Notes under the pieces: generated by a model
Database searches by the model: none
What the model saw: the letters and a program-made list of their open reading frames with translations, nothing else
What the model was told of the DNA's origin: nothing
Program-made: the position numbers and the translations under genes
Part shown: positions 1-9,189 of the stretch, piece after piece
How the letters are laid out: every line of letters begins with the position of its first letter
Position numbering within the stretch: the stretch's first letter is position 1
NCBI RefSeq assembly: GCF_000227685.2
Contig: NZ_CP007029.1
Location: 338,047 to 402,046 of the forward strand
Direction: 5' to 3'
Source of the DNA: Thioalkalivibrio paradoxus ARh 1
GTDB lineage: Bacteria; Pseudomonadota; Gammaproteobacteria; Ectothiorhodospirales; Ectothiorhodospiraceae
DNA: 64,000 nt

Positions 1-803
1 GCTCGATGCACGGCATGGCGCACCATCGCGGCCAGCCGGACCAGTTCGGTTCCGGGCAGGGACCACGGCCCGCCGTCGTCGATTGCGCGCAGGCCGAAGG
101 CCTGCGACCGCAGCAATGGCGGTGCCAGCGGATCGAGATACGGAGTCAGCGTCGCCAGCGGTTCGCGTACCCCGCGCACGGCCCCGATACCGACGCGATC
201 GCGGGTGGCCCGGTAGGTGTGCTGAAGCCGTTCCACGTCTCCCGGTGCAGGCACCGGCAGCGCGGTCTCGCTCGTCGGGTCCGGCGCCCAGCGGTAACCG
301 GGAGCCGACGGGGTACCGCTGCACCAGTGGACCTCGGCCATCGCCAGGTCGGCACCCTGACCCAGCACGGTCAAGCCGGCAGCGAGGTCCTCAAAGGCTC
401 CGGTGTCCGGATCCGGTTCGGAAAACGTCCAGTGGTACTCGATCGGGTTCTCGACCCGCCAGCCGTTTCGGGTCCGCAGCGTACGTAGCTTGCTGATCTC
501 ATGGCGTGCCTGCCTGGGCCGGCCGGCAGCGTACTCGTGCATCACGCAATCGCCGTCGTTGTTCGGCACCGAGGATCGTACCGGCTCCATGCGCTCGGGC
601 GCCGGTGCGTGGATCGTCGGGGGCGGCAGCGCCTCGAGCCGTTTCAGGGCTGCCACGCCACGCGCCCCTGCACCGCCGGGCCGCTCGGCGCCCGCCAGCA
701 GGGCCCGGAACACGCGCGCGGGCGACGGCGGCCATTCGGCACCGTGATAGGCCGCACCCGCCCCCGAGGCCAGCCAGCGCACCCGCAGTTGCAGCACGGG
801 CAT
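1..803 (-). CDS. csb2: Type I-G CRISPR-associated protein Csb2 (Cas5-Cas6 type), 3' end outside the window
   Basis: The reading frame opens at an ATG at 803 and stays open to the left edge, so only about the first 267 residues are present. The N-terminus (MPVLQLRVRWLASG, then AYHGAEWPPSPARVFRALLAG) has the Csb2/GSU0054 signature: a ferredoxin-like first strand followed by the WPPSPARVFRALLA motif. In type I-G systems this protein is the Cas5-like Cascade subunit and usually carries the crRNA-processing Cas6 part at its C-terminus, which cannot be checked here. A strong ribosome binding site (AGGAGG, 8 bases upstream) overlaps the csb1 stop codon, so the two genes are translated from one message. 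The position after cas3-csb3-csb1 matches the Geobacter-type order. Confidence 0.85.
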   Translation of the reverse strand, partial: MPVLQLRVRWLASGAGAAYHGAEWPPSPARVFRALLAGAERPGGAGARGVAALKRLEALPPPTIHAPAPERMEPVRSSVPNNDGDCVMHEYAAGRPRQARHEISKLRTLRTRNGWRVENPIEYHWTFSEPDPDTGAFEDLAAGLTVLGQGADLAMAEVHWCSGTPSAPGYRWAPDPTSETALPVPAPGDVERLQHTYRATRDRVGIGAVRGVREPLATLTPYLDPLAPPLLRSQAFGLRAIDDGGPWSLPGTELVRLAAMVRHAVHR

Positions 804-814
804 GTCCGGGCCTC

Positions 815-1834
815 CTACGCCTTGTCCTTGGTCTTCAGCATCTTCTTGCCCGCAGCGGGATCGTACTCGACGGCCGCCGTTTCGCCGACAGGAATTCCGA
901 GACGCTCCTTCGCGACGGCCAGCTGTGCCTCGAGGAACGGCAGTGCCGGGTCGCGGTCGAGGGCCAGGGGTTCGCGGGCCCCGCCTCGGGTTACGACCTC
1001 AACGACCGGAGGCGCCGAAGGCAACAGCCAGCAGCCGGCGCGCAGGGTGTAGTCGCGCCCTCCAGTCCAGAACGCTCCCAGCGCAAGCCCGAGCAGGTAG
1101 TTGCCGAGACCCGCGGCTGCGTTGTCCAGCTGCCGCAGGGCGCCGAGATGGAGGCTGGCCGTCTGTCGAATCGGGCCATGCACGACGACACCGCCATGCT
1201 GATCGACCGAAGGTGTCGGCGCGAATCCGATATCGGCTCCCTGTTTCCATTCCTTGTCGTTGAAGCCGAGTTCCTCGCGCGTGAAGGCTCCCGAGAACTG
1301 CGCCGACCGGGTGAACACGTCGACGTCCCAGGCGTGGATTTCACTGCGGATCAGCCGGGGGATCTTGACCCGGGTGTCGCGCGAGTCCCAGGCACCGAAG
1401 ACCAGTGCGGTGGGACCGAGCTGTGCGATCGGCAGCGGATCGCCGTGATCGTAGGCCTCGAACGCGGCGTGAATGCGGGAGCCCAGCTTGCTTGCACGTA
1501 TCGCGGCATCGGCGATCCGATGCGCGAGTTCGGTGAGCGCGAGGGTGCGTGTTCCGGCGGTCAGCGTGATCCGCGGTACGGCATGCGCGAGCTCGCCGTG
1601 GAACGCGGCCTCCATCCGGTTCGCCTGCGACTGTACCGAGTCCAGCGTCGCGACGCGGCGGCCGTCCTTCAGCTGGTTGATGGTGTAGGGCGTGTCGTGC
1701 CGGTGTGTTCCGCGTTCGGGTGCCGGGTAGGTGGGCGGAAACAGCGGTACGTCGCGGCCTTCGATCGGCTCCAGTTCCTGAGCGACGCTCAGCGCCACGG
1801 CATCGGTGTTTGCAAGCAAGGATTCGAGGCTCAT
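815..1834 (-). CDS. csb1: Type I-G CRISPR-associated protein Csb1 (Cas7 family)
   Basis: A 339-residue protein that reads as Csb1/GSU0053, the Cas7-type backbone subunit that polymerises along crRNA in type I-G Cascade. Recognisable parts are the N-terminal VALSVAQELEPIEG segment, the PERGTHRHD and LDSVQSQANRMEAAF motifs typical of the family, and the TALVFGAWDSRDTRVKIPRL segment in the middle. The ATG at 1834 is preceded by GGAGTGAAAC and lies 3 bases after the csb3 stop. The downstream csb2 ribosome binding site overlaps its TAG. Length fits the family. The cytoplasmic interference role is inferred from homology. Confidence 0.9.
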   Translation of the reverse strand: MSLESLLANTDAVALSVAQELEPIEGRDVPLFPPTYPAPERGTHRHDTPYTINQLKDGRRVATLDSVQSQANRMEAAFHGELAHAVPRITLTAGTRTLALTELAHRIADAAIRASKLGSRIHAAFEAYDHGDPLPIAQLGPTALVFGAWDSRDTRVKIPRLIRSEIHAWDVDVFTRSAQFSGAFTREELGFNDKEWKQGADIGFAPTPSVDQHGGVVVHGPIRQTASLHLGALRQLDNAAAGLGNYLLGLALGAFWTGGRDYTLRAGCWLLPSAPPVVEVVTRGGAREPLALDRDPALPFLEAQLAVAKERLGIPVGETAAVEYDPAAGKKMLKTKDKA

Positions 1835-1837
1835 GTT

Positions 1838-2530
1838 TCACTCCTGAATGGGGACCGCCGGTTTCAGATAGGTGTTGCTGCCCGCCTTACCGGTCACGGT
1901 GCGCCAGCCGGGACCCGCATGGCGCCCGGCGTTGGCGTAGGCCAGCCGGGCGAGCGTCAGCGGTGCCGGATGCCAGAGGTGGTAGCGGAAACCCTCGGCC
2001 CGATCCCCCTGAACCGGGAACACCTGCAATCCGAGGAACGCGAACAGTTCGACGTAGGGACGGCACAGGATCTGGATGTCCGCATGTTCGTTGATCGACC
2101 AGCCCAGCGACAGCCCGTCCCAGCTGCCCAGCGGGTCGACGCCGAGGCGACCGGTGATGCGCGTCGCGAAACCCAGCCAGTCGCGCGCCTCGCCGTCGCG
2201 GGCGGCCTTCACCAAGTTGCCGAACACCGACCGCGCCGTCTGCTGGCCGGCCCAGAACTTGAGCGCAGGGTTCAGGCCCCAGCCCGGGTTCCACCAGTCG
2301 AGCACGATATCGCCGAGCTGCAGCCGGTCCTCTGTGAGTTCCGGCTCGTGACCGATCCACTGCTGGATGCCTGCGGGGTCGAAGGACGTCTCAAAGGACC
2401 AATCCTCCGCCGACAGCAGAAAGCCGGTCGAGCACCCCGGGTCGACCCGATCCGCGAGCCAGGCGAGTCCGGCGCAGGCGAGTACTTCGCCAGGGTTGGC
2501 CGGGTCGATCACGAAGTGTGCTCGGGTCAT
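1838..2530 (-). CDS. csb3: Type I-G CRISPR-associated protein Csb3 (Cas8-like position)
   Basis: I start this gene at the ATG at 2530, which overlaps the cas3 stop in an ATGA arrangement, giving 230 residues; the open frame continues upstream only as antisense to nothing and within cas3. The sequence MTRAHFVIDPANPGEVLACAGLAWLADR is the usual N-terminus of Csb3 proteins, where the PANPGEVLAC motif is conserved. It holds the position of the Cas8-like subunit (cas8u2) in Geobacter-type I-G loci, where it would help recognise target DNA. It is small for a large subunit, as is normal for this subtype. No catalytic motif is visible. Confidence 0.85.
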   Translation of the reverse strand: MTRAHFVIDPANPGEVLACAGLAWLADRVDPGCSTGFLLSAEDWSFETSFDPAGIQQWIGHEPELTEDRLQLGDIVLDWWNPGWGLNPALKFWAGQQTARSVFGNLVKAARDGEARDWLGFATRITGRLGVDPLGSWDGLSLGWSINEHADIQILCRPYVELFAFLGLQVFPVQGDRAEGFRYHLWHPAPLTLARLAYANAGRHAGPGWRTVTGKAGSNTYLKPAVPIQE

Positions 2531-5097
2531 GGCGCCTCCCCGATCGGCAACCCGCTGGAAACGCGCGCATCGGCGCATTTCAGGAGCGCTTCGAGCCAGG
2601 CCAGGCCCCAGGGGCCGAAACGGCGCTGCAGGTCGTCGTAGCGGCGTTCGACCTCCATCGCCAGGGCTGCGGCGGCCGCCACCGGCAGTTCCGGGTCCCA
2701 CTGGCGCGGTTCGGCAAACCCGGGGCGGGCATGGCCGTGGTGCGCCGCGATCAGGTGCAGCGTGAGGTCCCGGCGCAATGCGTCGTGTTCGTTGGTCGGC
2801 ACCGGGAACTCCCGGATCGCGTCGGCGAGCGACCCGAACTCGTGGCGGTAGCCACCGAGCAGGGCCGGTCGGAAAGATCCTCGTGCCGCCTTGGCGACAG
2901 GCTCGGAACGGCGATTGCCGGCGGCGCGCTGCCAGATGCGCCGGCCCTTGCCCGCATCGTGCCACGCGCCGGCGTCGTGCAGCGCGGCGACCATCCATTC
3001 CGGCAACCGCAGCGCCTGCCCGATCCGTTCGGCTGCGCAACCCACCGCCGCGTTATGCTCGGGAAGCCGTACCGCGGCGGGTCCGAGCCGGCTGAGGTCG
3101 GTGTCGGCGTCCAGAGCCAGCTCGCTCACCTGCCGACGCGCGTAGACCCACCATCGGGGTTCGGCGTCTTCGTCTTCGAGGTCGTGCAGCGGCAGCTCCC
3201 AGCGTGCGGCGGTGCGCACCCATTCCGGTGGCGTGCCCGGATCGCCTGCGGTGACTTCGAACCGGACGCCGTCATCGTCGTCGGCGAGATCCGCGACCGG
3301 CATTCCGGCGGCGTCGGGATCAAGGAATCCCGCCTCCGACAGCCCGCCGATGCGCGTGGGCAACACGACCGTCGCGTAGCGAAACCGGCGGTAGCCGGTC
3401 GGGTCCGCCGCTTCGGTCACCAGGTCGACATGCACCTGCCCCTGCAGGTCGATCCGGATCAGCGGGAACGGACCCGCACGCTCGGCGAGCGCCGCGATTG
3501 CCCTCGCGGCCTGCGCTGTGGGCAGCTTCAGCACCTCGCGCGGGCGCGGCCGCAGGAAGGTCAGGGCTTCCGCGCAGGCGCTGGCCCCGGCCGCGGTCAG
3601 GAGTTCGACGTCGTGGCGCCAGAGGATCTGGGTCTCGGCCCATTCCGGCTCGTCGGACAGGCCGCGGAGGAAGGGTTCGATGGGCGGCAGGTTCAGTCGA
3701 GCGCCGGTCGCGGCCAGCAGGGTGATGCGTTCGGCTGCGAGCGGGATATGGCGCGGGTCGGGTAGCGACGCCTGGGCCCGCAGTTCCGGACTCAGGGCGA
3801 GCAGGGCCATCGGGTTCAGGTTGCTGTGCCGGCGCAGAATCTCCAGCGTTGCGGCCTGTGCACGCACCGTCGCCTGTTCCCAACCTTCCTTCTTGCTCGC
3901 CTTCGGCTGGATATCCTCCGGGCTGTACACCAGGTGGACGGTTGCAAGGCTGCTCCGTCCGGAGCGATTGACCCGGCCGAGGCGCTGGATCAGCGAATCC
4001 AGCGGTACGAGATCCATCACCAGATGGTCGGCGTCGAGATCGACGCCGACCTCGGCCGCTGCCGTGGCGATCAGCCAGACCGGCGGCAGGGAATCGTCCT
4101 CTGGCCGTGGCTGGGCGAAGCGTCTCCAGAGCTCGGTACGGGTCAGGCGTTCGCGTTCGTGCCCCCGCAGGGTTCCGGTGAGGATCCCGACGCTGCCGGC
4201 ATGCGCCTTCCCGAGCCGCTTCGACAACCGGGAATGCAGCTTCTGCGCCTCCTGGGCCGAACGCACGAACGCGAGAATCGCCCCCTGCTCAAAGCCCGCG
4301 AGCAGCTCGACGATCTTCGGCAACCGCTCCGCGCGAGCCGCAACCTCGTGCCGATGCAGCCGTTTCACTGCCTGCAGACGCAGCCCCAGCACCGGGTGGC
4401 GGGTGTCGGCTTCCGCCAGGCTGCTGGCTGCGCCGCCGCGCGGCGTTGCCGACATCGTCAGGGTAGTGAACCGATGGCCCTCGAGCCCCGGGTTGCTCGC
4501 CTCGATCTGGCGCAGCGTCTGCGCGAACGGTTCGTTCAAATGGGCCTCGTCGAGGATGACCGTGGTGCCGACCCCCAGCAGCCCCGCATGCAGCGAACGG
4601 CGGTTGCGTCCGTCGCCGTAGCCGGAAAAGAGCAGCCGGGAGCCGATCATGTCCACGGTCCCGATCACCACGGTGGGCGCCGAGGGGTCCAGCCGCCATT
4701 GGCCCGTATCGGTCATCCCGCCCCGCAGCGTGCCAATGCGCACGGGCTGCTCCGGGTCCGGGAATGCGGCGAGCGCGCGGAATCGATTGGCCAGTTCGGG
4801 CAGTGCGCAAACTGCTTGGGTCCACTGCGCGACGGCATTGGTGGTCTGGTCGACGATCGCTCGCCGATCGACGATATACACGAGACGTCGCGGCAACGCC
4901 GCGCCGGCAGCGAGGGCCAGCAGGTAGATCAGCACGATGCTCGTCTTCCCGCTCGCGGTGGGAAGCGCTACCCCGCGCGGCAGTCGGCCTGCTATCAGTT
5001 GGTCAAAGAGCCGTTCCTGCCAGGGATACGGTGAAAACCCGCTGATGCGCTGGAACGTGCTGGCAAACTCCAGCACCGGCGGCCGCTCGACATCCAT
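2527..5097 (-). CDS. cas3: CRISPR-associated helicase-nuclease Cas3 (type I-G)
   Basis: An 856-residue Cas3 with the helicase first and the HD nuclease last, the order typical of type I-G. Visible motifs: Walker A (LPTASGKTS, about residue 46), motif II DEAH (TVILDEAHLNEPF), motif III MSATP, motif VI (LIQRLGRVNRSGR), and a C-terminal HD domain with ALHDAGAWHDAGK, GGYRHEFGSL and LIAAHHGHARPGF supplying metal ligands. It unwinds and degrades DNA after Cascade binding. The start is preceded by AAGGGAG. It is the first gene of the operon and its TGA overlaps the csb3 ATG. All key residues that I can check are present, so the protein looks active. Confidence 0.93.
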   Translation of the reverse strand: MDVERPPVLEFASTFQRISGFSPYPWQERLFDQLIAGRLPRGVALPTASGKTSIVLIYLLALAAGAALPRRLVYIVDRRAIVDQTTNAVAQWTQAVCALPELANRFRALAAFPDPEQPVRIGTLRGGMTDTGQWRLDPSAPTVVIGTVDMIGSRLLFSGYGDGRNRRSLHAGLLGVGTTVILDEAHLNEPFAQTLRQIEASNPGLEGHRFTTLTMSATPRGGAASSLAEADTRHPVLGLRLQAVKRLHRHEVAARAERLPKIVELLAGFEQGAILAFVRSAQEAQKLHSRLSKRLGKAHAGSVGILTGTLRGHERERLTRTELWRRFAQPRPEDDSLPPVWLIATAAAEVGVDLDADHLVMDLVPLDSLIQRLGRVNRSGRSSLATVHLVYSPEDIQPKASKKEGWEQATVRAQAATLEILRRHSNLNPMALLALSPELRAQASLPDPRHIPLAAERITLLAATGARLNLPPIEPFLRGLSDEPEWAETQILWRHDVELLTAAGASACAEALTFLRPRPREVLKLPTAQAARAIAALAERAGPFPLIRIDLQGQVHVDLVTEAADPTGYRRFRYATVVLPTRIGGLSEAGFLDPDAAGMPVADLADDDDGVRFEVTAGDPGTPPEWVRTAARWELPLHDLEDEDAEPRWWVYARRQVSELALDADTDLSRLGPAAVRLPEHNAAVGCAAERIGQALRLPEWMVAALHDAGAWHDAGKGRRIWQRAAGNRRSEPVAKAARGSFRPALLGGYRHEFGSLADAIREFPVPTNEHDALRRDLTLHLIAAHHGHARPGFAEPRQWDPELPVAAAAALAMEVERRYDDLQRRFGPWGLAWLEALLKCADARVSSGLPIGEAP

Positions 5098-5974
5098 TTG
5101 TCACTCCCTTCCAGACTACTCCCGGTGGCCGGGTTCGAGGCCGGGCCCATGCCGTGGCCCGCGCTCGTTTCCGCTGGACCTTAGCAGACTCCAGACTCAG
5201 AGAGTGAGCCTGCGGCAAACCAGCTTCGGCGCCGGGCCACTTCTGTTCGTCGTGCTCGATAGCGTCGGCCTGTCGTGGCGGACCACCGTTTCGATCAGTA
5301 ATGGCGCAACGGACGAGCACGAGGCCAGCCGCCGCGAGTTGGTTCTCGGGGCGAGTGCTTTCGACCCAGATCTGCCGCCTACACGCCGCTCGCGAACGAT
5401 CCTTTACCGACATACTGCGGACGCTCGAGAACCCTGACCCCGCTGCCGCGTTGTCCTTTGCCGAAGGCCGCAATCTAGGGGGCTCCAGACCCTTGCTGAA
5501 TGCCGGGAGTCTCGTGAATTATGGGGTACGCAGATGCCGTCGAGGTGCGTGGCGCGCGGTTTGCTCTTCGGCGTGCTGAGTCTTTCGGGCAACAACCGCC
5601 CACCGAACCAAGAATTAACTCGCCACATTCTGGCGGGCCGATCTCGGCTGCATAGGGTGCCGCCGCTGCTCCGAGTGGGCTTCCTTTGGAACTTGACAGG
5701 CCCCCGGGGCGAAGGGATATTGCGGTGAAGGTGGCCTCATGGTTCGGGTCGATACCTTCGGTCTCCGGAGGTGGCAGGAATTCGACGAGCATGTAGCGGA
5801 GATTCACGCGTGGGCTGGGGCAGTTGCCCGACCAGGTCGTGTAGCACGTTGCCTTTGCCAATGCGCAGCGTTTGTTCGTCGACTAGCATTCCCGGGGTTG
5901 ATCGTCACACCCGATGACTGCAACAGATCGGAGCTTGTACTTTTCGACACCCATTAGGAAACCGGAGTCCCTTC
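5098..5974. other. Intergenic region between divergent cas3 and amidohydrolase genes
   Basis: About 880 bases with several open frames of 60-160 codons on both strands, none of which shows a recognisable motif, a good ribosome binding site or a continuous domain. It should contain the promoters of the cas operon (leftward) and of the amidohydrolase gene (rightward), but I could not pick convincing boxes. No CRISPR repeat is present. Confidence 0.5.
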
Positions 5975-7771
5975 ATGCCGCGATTTTACTCCTCGGCCGG
6001 CATCTCGCGCCGGACCGTCATCAAGGCCACTGTTGCGGGGGCACTGTTCGCCGCAAGCGGTTTCGGTCTGGCGCGAACGCCTGGGGCAGGGGCCGATACC
6101 CCGGTCGCAAAGATCTTTCGCGGCGGCACCGTCGTGACGGTTGAGGAGGGGCAGCCGTTGGCTGAGGCCGTGGCCGTCGGTGGCGGCCGCATCCTCGCAG
6201 TCGGTTCAGAAGCCGAGATCATGGCGTTGGCCTCGCCCGGCACTGAGATCGTCGAACTCGACGGCGCAACCGTCCTACCCGGCTTCATTGACGCTCACGG
6301 CCACTTCATGAATGCGCCGCAGATCGTGGGCTGGGTAAACGTCTCAAGCCCGCCGGTCGGTCCCGTCACGTCCATCCCGGAGATCGTTACGACTATCCGC
6401 GCCTTTATGGACGAGCGCCGGCCCGCGTCGGGGGAATGGGTGATCGGCTATGGCTATGACCCGACCGTCCTGTCCGACGGGCGCGAACTGACACGCGACG
6501 ATCTCGACCCACATTTCCCTGACAACCCGGTCATGCTGATCCACGTGTCTGGCCACGGCTGTGTGCTCAACTCGGCCGGTTTCGGGATCGTCGGCATTGA
6601 TGAGAACACACCCACGCCCGAGGGCGGGGTGATCCTGCGCAAGGAGGGCAGCAACGAACCGGCCGGCCTGGTGATGGAGACGGCCTTCCTCCCGATTTTC
6701 GCCCACATGCCCCAGCCCAGCCAGGAGCAACTTCTCGGTGTGTTGGGAGACGCACAGGAAATCTACACTTCGCACGGGGTTACAACCGCGCAGGAGGGGG
6801 CCACAAACAAGGACGATCTCGAGTTCCTTTTGCGCGCTGCCGACGAGGGGCACCTCGTGATTGACGTGGTTTCGCTGCCCATCGTATTCGACGTTCCCGC
6901 GTTGTTGCGCGAATACGCTCCTGATTTCCGGGGCGGCCCGATGGAATTGCCCGACACCGCGGCTCAGAGCTTCGGGCGCTATCGCAACCGGCTCAAGCTC
7001 GCTGGCATCAAACTGGTGCTCGACGGCTCGCCACAGGGAAAGACCGCCTTCTGGAGCGAACCGCTGCTGACCGGCGGCCCCGAGGGTGAGGAGGATTACG
7101 TCGGCGCGCCGATGGTCCCACCCGAAATGGTGACTGCTGCGGTGGCTGAGTTCGTGGACAAGGGCATCCAGGTCTTCTCCCATGCCAATGGCGATGCCGC
7201 CATCGACATGATCATCGATGCCCTGCGTGCAGCAGGCGTGACCGCAGCCGATGGGCGGCGCGACTGCGTGATCCACTCGCAGTTCGTCCGGCCCGACCAA
7301 CTCGCTGCTTATGCCGAGCTCGGTATGACGCCGTCGTTTTTTACCGCTCATACTTTTTTCTGGGGAGATGTGCACCTGGAGAACACCGGCCCCGAGCGCG
7401 CCGCCTTCATTAGTCCGATGGCTGCGGCGTATGAGCGCGGTCTTCGCTGCTCGAACCATTCCGATTTCTCCGTGACGCCCATGGACCCGTTTCTGATGAT
7501 GCAGTCTGCCATGCTGCGCAGGTCGCGCTCGGGAGTGGTCCTCGGCCCCGACCAGAGGGTCGATGCACTGACGGCGCTGCGTTCGCTGACGATCGACGCG
7601 GCCTGGCAGATCTTCGAAGACGACACCAAAGGCTCCATTGCGCCCGGGAAACTGGCTGACCTGGTGATCGTCGATCGCAACCCACTGGACGTGGACCCTG
7701 AGCAGTTGCTTGCCCTTCAGGTGATCGAAACGTTCAAGGAGGGTGAGAGCGTCTATCGGAGGCCAGTGTGA
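5975..7771 (+). CDS. Tat-exported amidohydrolase, YtcJ-like (amidohydrolase 3 family)
   Basis: A 598-residue metal-dependent hydrolase. The N-terminus has a twin-arginine signal (SRRTVIKATVAGALFAASG, residues about 10-30), so the folded enzyme is probably exported with its metal already loaded. The mature part starts with the KIFRGGTVVTVE strand, followed by the metal-binding FIDAHGHF motif (about residue 105), a long TIM-barrel insertion, HANGDAAID, and the C-terminal SIAPGKLADLVIVD segment, all as in the YtcJ/amidohydrolase 3 family. The substrate is not predictable. The ATG follows GGAG at 8 bases. Its stop overlaps the start of a COG0523 GTPase, suggesting that the GTPase supplies or guards its metal. 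Confidence 0.85.
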   Translation: MPRFYSSAGISRRTVIKATVAGALFAASGFGLARTPGAGADTPVAKIFRGGTVVTVEEGQPLAEAVAVGGGRILAVGSEAEIMALASPGTEIVELDGATVLPGFIDAHGHFMNAPQIVGWVNVSSPPVGPVTSIPEIVTTIRAFMDERRPASGEWVIGYGYDPTVLSDGRELTRDDLDPHFPDNPVMLIHVSGHGCVLNSAGFGIVGIDENTPTPEGGVILRKEGSNEPAGLVMETAFLPIFAHMPQPSQEQLLGVLGDAQEIYTSHGVTTAQEGATNKDDLEFLLRAADEGHLVIDVVSLPIVFDVPALLREYAPDFRGGPMELPDTAAQSFGRYRNRLKLAGIKLVLDGSPQGKTAFWSEPLLTGGPEGEEDYVGAPMVPPEMVTAAVAEFVDKGIQVFSHANGDAAIDMIIDALRAAGVTAADGRRDCVIHSQFVRPDQLAAYAELGMTPSFFTAHTFFWGDVHLENTGPERAAFISPMAAAYERGLRCSNHSDFSVTPMDPFLMMQSAMLRRSRSGVVLGPDQRVDALTALRSLTIDAAWQIFEDDTKGSIAPGKLADLVIVDRNPLDVDPEQLLALQVIETFKEGESVYRRPV

Positions 7772-8652
7772 CCCTGCCGCTGACCATCATTGGGGGTTAT
7801 CTTGGAGCGGGCAAGACCACGCTGCTCAACCGGATCCTGACAGAGGAGCACGGCCGCCGGTTCGGGGTGATCGTCAATGATTTCGGCGCGGTAAACGTGG
7901 ACGCGAGCCTGATCGCGAACCATGAGGGCGACACGATCTCGTTGACGAACGGTTGCATCTGCTGTTCCGCGACCGACGGTACGGCCGAGGCCATCGCCCG
8001 CATCGTCAAACGCTCGGCCGACTTCGACCACCTCATTATCGAGACATCCGGGGTCGCCGAACCTGGCAAGGTCGCGCGCAACGCCGCCGGTTTTCGTTTG
8101 CCGCTCGACGGGGTGATCGTCCTGGCCGATGCCGAGCAGCTGCCGGAACAGGCTGCGAATCGCTACGCCGGGCGCTCGGTTGTGGCGCAACTGCGGCAGG
8201 CGGATCTGATCGTGCTCAATAAGGTGGACTTGCCCAGCCCGGCGCGGCTGGATGAAACCCGTGCCCTGATCGCCCGCCATGCCCCGGGCGTGCAGGTATT
8301 GGAGACTGAGCAGGCGAGGTTACCGCACGCGGTCCTGTTTGGTGTAGGCCACGGGACTGCGGTTGCTGAGTCGACTTCCGGGCCGGAAACCACGCATGAG
8401 CACACTGCCGGATACGTAGCAGACCTGGTCGAGCGCGGTCCGATCTGTCGGGCCACGTTCGAGGAGTTTGCGCAGGAGCAGATGGGGCAGGCGATCCGTG
8501 CCAAGGGATATGTCGCACTGAGCGAGGCGCTCGAGGTCCGTTATCTCTTCCAGAAGGTCGGTCGCCGCTGGACCTTGGTACCCGACGGCAGTTGGGGCGA
8601 TAAGCCTCCACGCACCCGGATCGTGAAGATACGCATCCGCGAGCATCAATAG
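7768..8652 (+). CDS. COG0523 (CobW/YeiR family) metallochaperone GTPase
   Basis: A 294-residue G3E GTPase. It begins at a GTG overlapping the preceding stop (GTGA). Visible are the P-loop (GYLGAGKTTLLN, residues about 8-19), the switch-like EE/ND region (VIVNDFGAVNVDASL), the signature metal site GCICCS (CxCC), the Walker B-like DHLIIETSGVAEP and the NKVD base-recognition motif (VLNKVDL). The C-terminal CobW domain is short, with only one weak histidine cluster, making the protein closer to YeiR/YjiA than to full-length ZigA. Translational coupling to the amidohydrolase suggests it delivers zinc or another metal to that enzyme; this is inference. Confidence 0.9.
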   Translation: MTLPLTIIGGYLGAGKTTLLNRILTEEHGRRFGVIVNDFGAVNVDASLIANHEGDTISLTNGCICCSATDGTAEAIARIVKRSADFDHLIIETSGVAEPGKVARNAAGFRLPLDGVIVLADAEQLPEQAANRYAGRSVVAQLRQADLIVLNKVDLPSPARLDETRALIARHAPGVQVLETEQARLPHAVLFGVGHGTAVAESTSGPETTHEHTAGYVADLVERGPICRATFEEFAQEQMGQAIRAKGYVALSEALEVRYLFQKVGRRWTLVPDGSWGDKPPRTRIVKIRIREHQ

Positions 8653-9003
8653 TGCCTGCACGAAAACCCAATAAACCCTGCATATACAATCAGGTGCGCA
8701 GTTTTAGCGGCGCGAAGCGGAAAATGGCAATAGTGCCTTGCACTTCGGCATGGATACGGTATTAATCCTTGCGAAAGTTCGCGCAGGTTAAATGATCGCC
8801 CGAGCGGATTACAAACAACTGATTGCACAGGGTATTTTCCTGGAGCGATCGACCATCGTATAACGCACCACCCTGCGGGCACTTACGCAAACATTGATAA
8901 CATGCTGATCAGTAAACGATCCCTGTTTGCGGGGTCAACACGAAAGGGGCGATCGCCTGTGTTCGGCTCGGTTTTCAGCCGAATCTTCCCCGGATGAAAT
9001 CAC
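8653..9003. other. Intergenic region, probably the left part of a decayed insertion sequence
   Basis: No gene recognised. The stretch is more A/T-rich than its surroundings and ends at the transposase fragment that begins at 9004, so it may be the 5' non-coding end of that element. I could not define a terminal inverted repeat. Confidence 0.3.
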
Positions 9004-9174
9004 GATGCGCAAGGTGATCGAACCGCAATGGGCTTGGGCGAGTTGCCCATCGGCATGATCGAGCTGAACCCCCGATCCCGCGATGACATTCCCAAGATCC
9101 TGCGTGGCCTGCAGCACATTTACACGACCCCGGAGGTGCGTGCAGAGGCCTTTGCCATCCTGGAGGCCAAGAGA
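9004..9174 (+). pseudogene. N-terminal fragment of an insertion-sequence transposase
   Basis: Starting at ATG 9004 the frame reads MRKVIEPQ; after a one-base shift it continues as GLGELPIGMIELNPRSRDD, then IPKILRGLQHIYTTPEVRAEAFAILE. This is the N-terminus shared by ISNCY/IS1182-like transposases (MRKVIEPQ..LGE..I..I.L..KSRDDIPQLLRGLQHIY). After about 57 codons the similarity stops and the sequence becomes antisense to an EAL-domain remnant. The gene is therefore both frameshifted and truncated. No downstream catalytic (DDE) part is present. Confidence 0.65.
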
Positions 9175-9189
9175 CCAGACTTCCCGACC

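Noticed and set aside
506-2641. A 711-codon plus-strand open frame
   Set aside because: Lies opposite csb2, csb1 and csb3, whose family motifs are unambiguous.
5475-5861. 128-codon minus-strand frame upstream of cas3
   Set aside because: No motif, no ribosome binding site and no similarity that I can name; left as intergenic.
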